Shown here: positions 59,316-64,000 of the stretch, piece by piece
How the letters are laid out: each line of letters starts with the position of its first letter
Position numbering within the stretch: position 1 is the first letter of the stretch
Source: Terrirubrum flagellatum
Lineage (GTDB): Bacteria; Pseudomonadota; Alphaproteobacteria; Rhizobiales; Beijerinckiaceae
Direction of reading: 5' to 3'
NCBI RefSeq assembly: GCF_022059845.1
Contig: NZ_CP091851.1
Location: forward strand, 930,001 to 994,000
Length of the DNA stretch: 64,000 bases
Notes under the pieces: model-generated
What the model was told of the DNA's origin: nothing
The model's database searches: none
What the model saw: the letters and a program-made list of their open reading frames with translations, nothing else
Position numbers and translations under genes: made by a program

Positions 59316-60289
59316 GTCGTTCCACCCGCGACCCAGCACGCCGCCGCATGGCCTTCGCCGATCCCGATCATGGGCGGAGCCTCGCGCTCGCAGCGATCGA
59401 TCCGGTCCGGGCAGCGCGCGCGGAAAGCGCATCCCTGCCTGATCGTTCCCGGCGCGGGTATCGATCCCGGAATCTGTCGGAGCCGGCGTGAATCCTCGTT
59501 CAGGCGCGGGATCGATTGCAACAGGCCGCGCGTATAGGGATGCGCGGGTTTTTTGAAGATCGAGCGCACATCAGCGTCTTCGACGATGCGGCCGGCATAC
59601 ATGACGATCACGCGGTCGGCGATATCGGCGATCACGCCGAGATCATGCGAGATAAACACGATCGCGGTGTTGAGCCGGGCGCGCAGGCGCTTCATCAGGT
59701 CGAGAACCTGCGCCTGGATGGTGACGTCGAGCGCCGTCGTCGGCTCATCGGCAATGAGCAGCTTTGGATTGCATGCGAGCGCCATCGCGATCATGACGCG
59801 CTGACGCATGCCGCCCGAGAATTGATGGGGATAGGCGCGCATGCGCTCCGTCGGATCGGGAATGCCAACGAGGCGCAAGATGTCCGCCGTTTTCACCGCG
59901 CGTTCGGCAGCGCTGACATTCTCGTGCAGATAGATCGCCTCGCCGATCTGGTCGCCGATTGTCATCAGCGGATTGAGCGAGCTCATCGGCTCCTGAAAGA
60001 TCATGGCGACGTCGCGGCCGCGAATCTCCGGCATGCGATTGCGCGGCAGGGTGAGCAGGTCTTCGCCCTCGAAGAGGATGCGGCCGGCGACGATGCGGCC
60101 CGGCGGCTCCGGCAGCAGACGCAGGATCGACAGCGACGTCATGCTTTTGCCGGAGCCGGATTCTCCGACGATGCCGAGGCAGCCGCCAGCGCCAACTGAA
60201 AAGCTGACGTCGTCGACGACGCGCAAAGGCGCCGCCTTCGGACCAAATTCGATCGACAGCCCTTCGACTTTCAGAAGCGGCGCGGTCAA
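59312..60289 (-). CDS. Peptide/nickel-type ABC transporter ATP-binding protein (OppD/DppD-like)
   Basis: A 325-residue ATPase, partner of the OppF-like subunit. Walker A GESGSGKSMTS, Q-loop IFQEPMSSLNPLMTIGDQI, signature FSGGMRQRVMIAMA, Walker B LLIADEPTTALD; C-terminal CAFRARCPDRIDRC. The start is TTG 60289, overlapping the TGA of the permease gene (TTGA), an unusual but coherent start because no in-frame ATG lies close and the first strand begins at once (LLKVEGLSIEF). Confidence 0.9.
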   Translation of the reverse strand: MTAPLLKVEGLSIEFGPKAAPLRVVDDVSFSVGAGGCLGIVGESGSGKSMTSLSILRLLPEPPGRIVAGRILFEGEDLLTLPRNRMPEIRGRDVAMIFQEPMSSLNPLMTIGDQIGEAIYLHENVSAAERAVKTADILRLVGIPDPTERMRAYPHQFSGGMRQRVMIAMALACNPKLLIADEPTTALDVTIQAQVLDLMKRLRARLNTAIVFISHDLGVIADIADRVIVMYAGRIVEDADVRSIFKKPAHPYTRGLLQSIPRLNEDSRRLRQIPGSIPAPGTIRQGCAFRARCPDRIDRCEREAPPMIGIGEGHAAACWVAGGTT

Positions 60290-61170
60290 GGCGCCGTCTC
60301 CGGATCGAGCAGGTCGCGCACCGCATCGCCGACAAGATTGAAAGCGAGAACGACGCAAGTGATCGCAAGACCCGCGCCAATAATCGGCCAGGGCGAACCG
60401 AACAGGCTGTTCAAGCCGTCGCGAATGATGTTGCCCCAGCTTGGATTGGGCGGCTGGGTGCCGATGCCGAGGAAGCTCAGCGAGGCTTCAAGCCGGATCG
60501 CCGACGCCGTCCAGAGCGTGGCGAGCACGACGATCGGCGCTGCGATGTTGGGGATGATGTGGCGGATAATGATGCGCGGCGCGCGCACGCCGACAGCGAC
60601 CGCAGCTTCGACATAGGGCTCCTGCTTCACCGCAAGCGTCGAGGCGCGCGCAACGCGCGCAAAGCCCGGCGTGAAGGCGATCGTCAGCACCGCGACGATG
60701 TTCCAGAAGCCCGCGCCCAGAGCGGCCGCGATCAAAATCGCCAGCAGCAGTTCGGGAAAGGAAAAGAGAAGATCGATGATGCGGCTGATGATCCGGTCAA
60801 CGACGCCGCCGAGCCATCCCGCCGCAACGCCCAGCGCCGTGCCGATAATCGCCGCAAGCAGCGGCGAAAGCAGACCGAAGATCAGCGAATTGCGCGAGCC
60901 ATAGATCATGCGCGACAGCACGTCGCGACCGAACTGATCCGTGCCGAGCCAGTTCTCCGCCGAAGGCGGCCGGTTGATCTTGATGTAGCTCTGCGCGAGC
61001 GGATCGTAGGGAGAGAGGGAGGGAGCGAAGATCGCGACGATGGCGAAGATCAAGATGACGACAAGCGCGGCGATCGTCGCCGGACGGCCAAGCAGCGCGT
61101 GCAGAAGGAGATCGCGGCCGCGCTCCTCCGGCGCAAGAGATTCGGATGCATTGTCGATCACCGTCATCAC
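60286..61170 (-). CDS. Peptide-type ABC transporter permease (OppC/DppC-like)
   Basis: A 294-residue permease with the family's N-terminal helix, then PPSAENWLGTDQFGRDVLSR (the periplasmic LGTDxxGRD motif) and the EAA loop AAVAVGVRAPRIIIRHIIPN. GTG 61170 overlaps the OppB-like stop, and ATG 61167 is a one-codon alternative. Confidence 0.92.
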   Translation of the reverse strand: MMTVIDNASESLAPEERGRDLLLHALLGRPATIAALVVILIFAIVAIFAPSLSPYDPLAQSYIKINRPPSAENWLGTDQFGRDVLSRMIYGSRNSLIFGLLSPLLAAIIGTALGVAAGWLGGVVDRIISRIIDLLFSFPELLLAILIAAALGAGFWNIVAVLTIAFTPGFARVARASTLAVKQEPYVEAAVAVGVRAPRIIIRHIIPNIAAPIVVLATLWTASAIRLEASLSFLGIGTQPPNPSWGNIIRDGLNSLFGSPWPIIGAGLAITCVVLAFNLVGDAVRDLLDPETAP

Positions 61171-62102
61171 GCCACCCTGATGCGCGGATCGACGACGAGA
61201 TAGGCGAAATCCATCACCAGATTGACGAGCACGACGAACATCGCGAACACAACGACGCCGCCCTGAATCATGGTGTAGTCGCGTTCGGCGATGGCCCGGA
61301 TCAGCAGCGCCCCGATGCCGGGCCTGTTGAATACGAGTTCGATCGCGACCGATCCCGACAAGGTTGCGAGGATGCTGAGGCCAAGCCCTGTGACCAGCGG
61401 CAGCATGGCGTTGCGCATGCCGTGAACGTAAGTAACGCGCGGCTCACGGGCGCCTTTGGCGCGCGCGGTGCGGATATAATCCTTGCCCATCACTTCGAGA
61501 AGCGATGTGCGCGTCAGCCGCCCCATGAACGCCGTTTTGAGAGTAGCCAGCGTGAGCGCGGGCAGAAAGACATGGTGCAGTCGATCGAAGAATCCCGAAC
61601 CGGCGCCGCTGATCGGAAACCATCCGAGATTGAGCGAGAAGCCGATGAGCAGCAGCGCGCCGAGATAGAAATCGGGGATCGCATAGCCCAACAGCGAAAA
61701 AACTCTCAGCCCCGCGTCCGGCAGGCGATTGCGGCGCGTCGCGGCATAGACGCCGAAGGGGACGCCCGCGATGACGCCCATGGCCGTCGCCACGATCGTC
61801 AGCTCGATCGTGTAGGGAAGGTTGTAGCCGATCAGCTCCAGCACCGGCGTGCGATGGATCAGCGACGCGCCGAAATTCAACGTCGCGATGTCACGCAGGA
61901 AACTCAGATACTGAACGATGAGCGGCTGGTTGAGCCCCATCTTCTCGCGCAGCTCGGCGATTTGCTCCGGCCGCGCGCCATCGCCAAGCACCGCGATCGC
62001 CGGATCGCCCGGCAGGATGCGCATCGCGACGAACACCAGCGTGAGAACGAGGAGGATCGTCGGGATCGCGTCCAGCAGCCGGACGCCGAAATAGCGCAGC
62101 AC
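61167..62102 (-). CDS. Peptide-type ABC transporter permease (OppB/DppB-like)
   Basis: A 311-residue permease: first helix IPTILLVLTLVFVAMRILPG with the DPA motif after it, EAA-type loop YIRTARAKGAREPRVTYVHG and late ELVFNRPGIGALLIRAIAER. GTG 62102 follows GGGAGGT by eight bases, 21 bases after the binding protein gene's stop. Confidence 0.92.
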   Translation of the reverse strand: MLRYFGVRLLDAIPTILLVLTLVFVAMRILPGDPAIAVLGDGARPEQIAELREKMGLNQPLIVQYLSFLRDIATLNFGASLIHRTPVLELIGYNLPYTIELTIVATAMGVIAGVPFGVYAATRRNRLPDAGLRVFSLLGYAIPDFYLGALLLIGFSLNLGWFPISGAGSGFFDRLHHVFLPALTLATLKTAFMGRLTRTSLLEVMGKDYIRTARAKGAREPRVTYVHGMRNAMLPLVTGLGLSILATLSGSVAIELVFNRPGIGALLIRAIAERDYTMIQGGVVVFAMFVVLVNLVMDFAYLVVDPRIRVA

Positions 62103-62123
62103 GCGACAGACCTCCCTTTGCTC

Positions 62124-63707
62124 TCAGGCCGCCGTCGCCCTATGCAGCCGCCAGCGCGCGTAGCCGCTCTTCACGTCGTAACCGACATCGACTCTGGAAT
62201 TGCGCGCGATCGTATAGGACAGCGTCGACAGGCCGATCGCGGGAAGATCGCGCTGCACCTGCAATTCGATGCTCTGGCAGATTTTCAGATATTCGTCATA
62301 GGTCGTGGCGTTAAGCGCCTGCTTGAGTTGATCGTCGATGCCGGGCGTCACGACGCCATAGTGCGAATAGTTCTGTCCGCCTTTTCCGTCTTTCGTCGCG
62401 TTCGCCTCGCTTGAGAGATAGTCGATATAGACGCGGGTTGGAATGGGCGGATAGCTCGACGAATTCATCGCCAGCGTGTTCAGGTCGTTGCGGTTCGCCG
62501 CGTGAAACGCTGTGTGATCCATCATGTTAAGCTTCATGCGGAAGCCGGCCGGCCTGATCTGCTCCTGCAGGATCAGCATCGTTGAGGAATAGTCCTCGCG
62601 CTGGCTGCAATTAGATTCAAAATCCAGACCGTTGGGGAAGCCCGCCTCCTTCAGCAGATCCTTCGCCTTGTTGATGTCGTGCTCGTAGCGCAGCTCCGGC
62701 GGAAGCTGCTGTTTGGTGAAGCCCGCGGGGAAGCCCGGCGGATTGATCGTCGCCACGACGCCGCCCATCGGCGTCAGCGCGGTGGCGAGCGTCGTCTGGT
62801 CCATCGCATGCGCGAGCGCGCGCCGCACGCGAATATCGTCGAACGGCTTGCGCGTGAGGTTGATCATCAGCGTGTTGAACGAGCCCGGCACCGTCATGTC
62901 GAACTTCAGCGTCTTGTCGCGCTTCAGCATCGAGTCGACCCAGCCGGGCGCGCGCACCGCCTCGATCATGTCGGCGTTGCCGGAGAGAAGCGCGAGCGTG
63001 CGCGCTGTCGTATCAGAAATGTAGAGAATGGAGAGATTGGGCGTCTTCGCCTTCTCGCCCCAATAGGCGTCGAACGCCTTGACGTAGATGCCGGACTTCT
63101 GATCGAAGCGCGCAAGCTCATACGGGCCCGTGCCGACGGGATCCTGCGAGAATCCTTCGCCCTTCTCGATATCGGCCTTTTTGCTGACGATCGACGCGTT
63201 GTTATAAAAAACAGAGCTGCCGAGAAACAGCGGATCGGGCCCATTCAGTCTGATCACGACGCTATGGTCGCCGTCCTTCACGACCTCCTTCACATTGAAG
63301 AAGTTCGCGCGGTTCATGCCTTTGCGCGCGCGATCAAACGAGTGGACGACATCGTCCGACGTCATCTCGCCATAGCCCTTGTGGAACTTCACACCCTTGC
63401 GCAGCGCAAAAGTCCAGGTGCGCGCGCCGTCGCTCGATTTCCAGCTTTCAGCGAGCGTCGGCACAAAATCCTCTTCGCGCACGCCGAACATCCCGTCCTT
63501 GGGCCGCACGAGCTGCTCGAACATCTGTTCGGTGGCCCAATTGTCGGCGCCGAGAATCGTCTTATTGGGATCAGCTTCACGCGGACCAGCGGCTGCGAGC
63601 GCGATGCTGATCGTGTCGCGGTTGGCTGCGCGCGCGATGTTGACAGTGGAGGGGAGAGCTGCGCCTGCGGCCGCGGCGCCGAGAAATTTCCGCCTGTTCA
63701 TCGCCAT
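62124..63707 (-). CDS. Peptide-type ABC transporter substrate-binding protein (family 5)
   Basis: A 527-residue receptor. The N-terminus has a twin-arginine signal (NRRKFLGAAAAGAALP, cleavage near ARA), so it is probably exported folded by Tat. SBP_bac_5 features are PTLAESWKSSDGARTWTFAL near 85-104 and FDDIRVRRALAHAMD near 275. The operon's other partner is a racemase-family enzyme, so the ligand is possibly a sugar acid or aromatic acid derivative and not a peptide. Start ATG 63707; ATG two codons later is also possible. Confidence 0.9.
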   Translation of the reverse strand: MAMNRRKFLGAAAAGAALPSTVNIARAANRDTISIALAAAGPREADPNKTILGADNWATEQMFEQLVRPKDGMFGVREEDFVPTLAESWKSSDGARTWTFALRKGVKFHKGYGEMTSDDVVHSFDRARKGMNRANFFNVKEVVKDGDHSVVIRLNGPDPLFLGSSVFYNNASIVSKKADIEKGEGFSQDPVGTGPYELARFDQKSGIYVKAFDAYWGEKAKTPNLSILYISDTTARTLALLSGNADMIEAVRAPGWVDSMLKRDKTLKFDMTVPGSFNTLMINLTRKPFDDIRVRRALAHAMDQTTLATALTPMGGVVATINPPGFPAGFTKQQLPPELRYEHDINKAKDLLKEAGFPNGLDFESNCSQREDYSSTMLILQEQIRPAGFRMKLNMMDHTAFHAANRNDLNTLAMNSSSYPPIPTRVYIDYLSSEANATKDGKGGQNYSHYGVVTPGIDDQLKQALNATTYDEYLKICQSIELQVQRDLPAIGLSTLSYTIARNSRVDVGYDVKSGYARWRLHRATAA

Positions 63708-63735
63708 CTCGCATTCCCTCCGATTTTCTTGTTTC

Positions 63736-64000
63736 TTATTCGGCTGAGGCTCGGCGTTTCGCCAACTCCTCGTCGATGACGTCGAGGCCTAGTCCCGGTC
63801 CCGATGGAATCTTGAATTTTCCACCCTCGGGCTTCGGCGGATTGCGGAAAGCCGCATGCATCCGCGTCGATGGATCGGCGAATTCAGCTGGCTTGGTGAG
63901 ATGCATGATGGCCGCGAGCACATGCAGATTCGCAGCATGCCCGATCGTCGGCTGCGTCTGATGCGGCACCAGTTCGACGCCATGGGCGTAGCAGATGGCG
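63736..64000 (-). CDS. Mandelate racemase / muconate lactonizing (enolase superfamily) enzyme, C-terminal part
   Basis: The last 88 residues of a gene that runs out of the window. The segment YAHGVELVPHQTQPTIGHAA and the tail PPKPEGGKFKIPSGPGLGLD are those of the C-terminal part of the superfamily's barrel and cap. These enzymes abstract an alpha-proton from a carboxylate held on magnesium (racemase, cycloisomerase or dehydratase). It lies 28 bases upstream of the binding protein gene, probably cotranscribed. The catalytic Lys and metal ligands lie outside the window. Confidence 0.8.
   Translation of the reverse strand, partial: AICYAHGVELVPHQTQPTIGHAANLHVLAAIMHLTKPAEFADPSTRMHAAFRNPPKPEGGKFKIPSGPGLGLDVIDEELAKRRASAE

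Noticed and set aside
1-64000. CRISPR array, prophage, transposase or toxin-antitoxin system
   Set aside because: No regularly spaced repeats, no transposase or integrase frame and no paired small genes of those families were seen.

Overview
The window looks like chromosomal DNA of a high-GC alphaproteobacterium of the order Hyphomicrobiales (Rhizobiales). Evidence is the dense, translationally coupled ABC-transporter operons, the Bradyrhizobium/Beijerinckiaceae-style gene content (feruloyl-CoA synthase-like ligase, fused indolepyruvate oxidoreductase, MHS transporters, a long passenger autotransporter) and the tRNA sequences. Family and genus are inference; no rRNA is present.

Layout. 1-3013: the end of a branched-chain/amide-type ABC uptake operon (livH partial, livM, binding protein) with a kynurenine-formamidase-like hydrolase behind it. 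3918-7664: FAD amine oxidoreductase and RidA-like gene divergent from a promoter holding two palindromes, then a MetX-like hydrolase and a GntR/FCD regulator. 7694-11520: leftward polyamine-type ABC transporter. 11659-18738: rightward, stop/start-overlapping operon of nucleoside hydrolase, indolepyruvate:ferredoxin oxidoreductase, feruloyl-CoA-synthase-like ligase and enoyl-CoA hydratase; a TGTATACA palindrome lies between these two divergent operons. 18831-21247: LysR regulator and divergent DHA2 efflux pump with a T-N11-A palindrome between them. 21546-22030: gene remnants. 22138-27382: a tight operon of AlaX-type tRNA editing protein, EamA exporter, leucine-dehydrogenase-family enzyme, M20 deacylase and MHS importer, which together read as a system for one amino acid or N-acyl amino acid and protection from its mischarging. 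27482-28932: AraC and TetR regulators, with a perfect 25-bp palindrome at the TetR start.

28968-30235 is gene-poor. 30236-39779 is a flagellar axial module: ECF-type sigma factor, flagellin, FliD, FliS, a short FlgD, FlgE, an unassigned 85-residue coil, a FlgN-like chaperone, FlgK and FlgL, with no basal body, export or motor genes. 40256-45505 holds small membrane/exported proteins, a LuxR-type regulator and a membrane-spermidine-synthase fusion. 46036-53328 is one 2430-residue autotransporter with a 22-bp palindrome upstream and a small HTH gene downstream.

54227-58208 carries tRNA-Tyr, an RlmB-like 2'-O-methyltransferase, an MHS transporter with an inserted loop domain, a small exported protein and tRNA-Thr. 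58296-64000 is a leftward oligopeptide-type ABC transporter operon behind a truncated mandelate-racemase-family enzyme.

Most genes are recognisable families; what looks least described are the combinations: the AlaX operon, the sigma/axial flagellar cassette and several clean operator-like palindromes.
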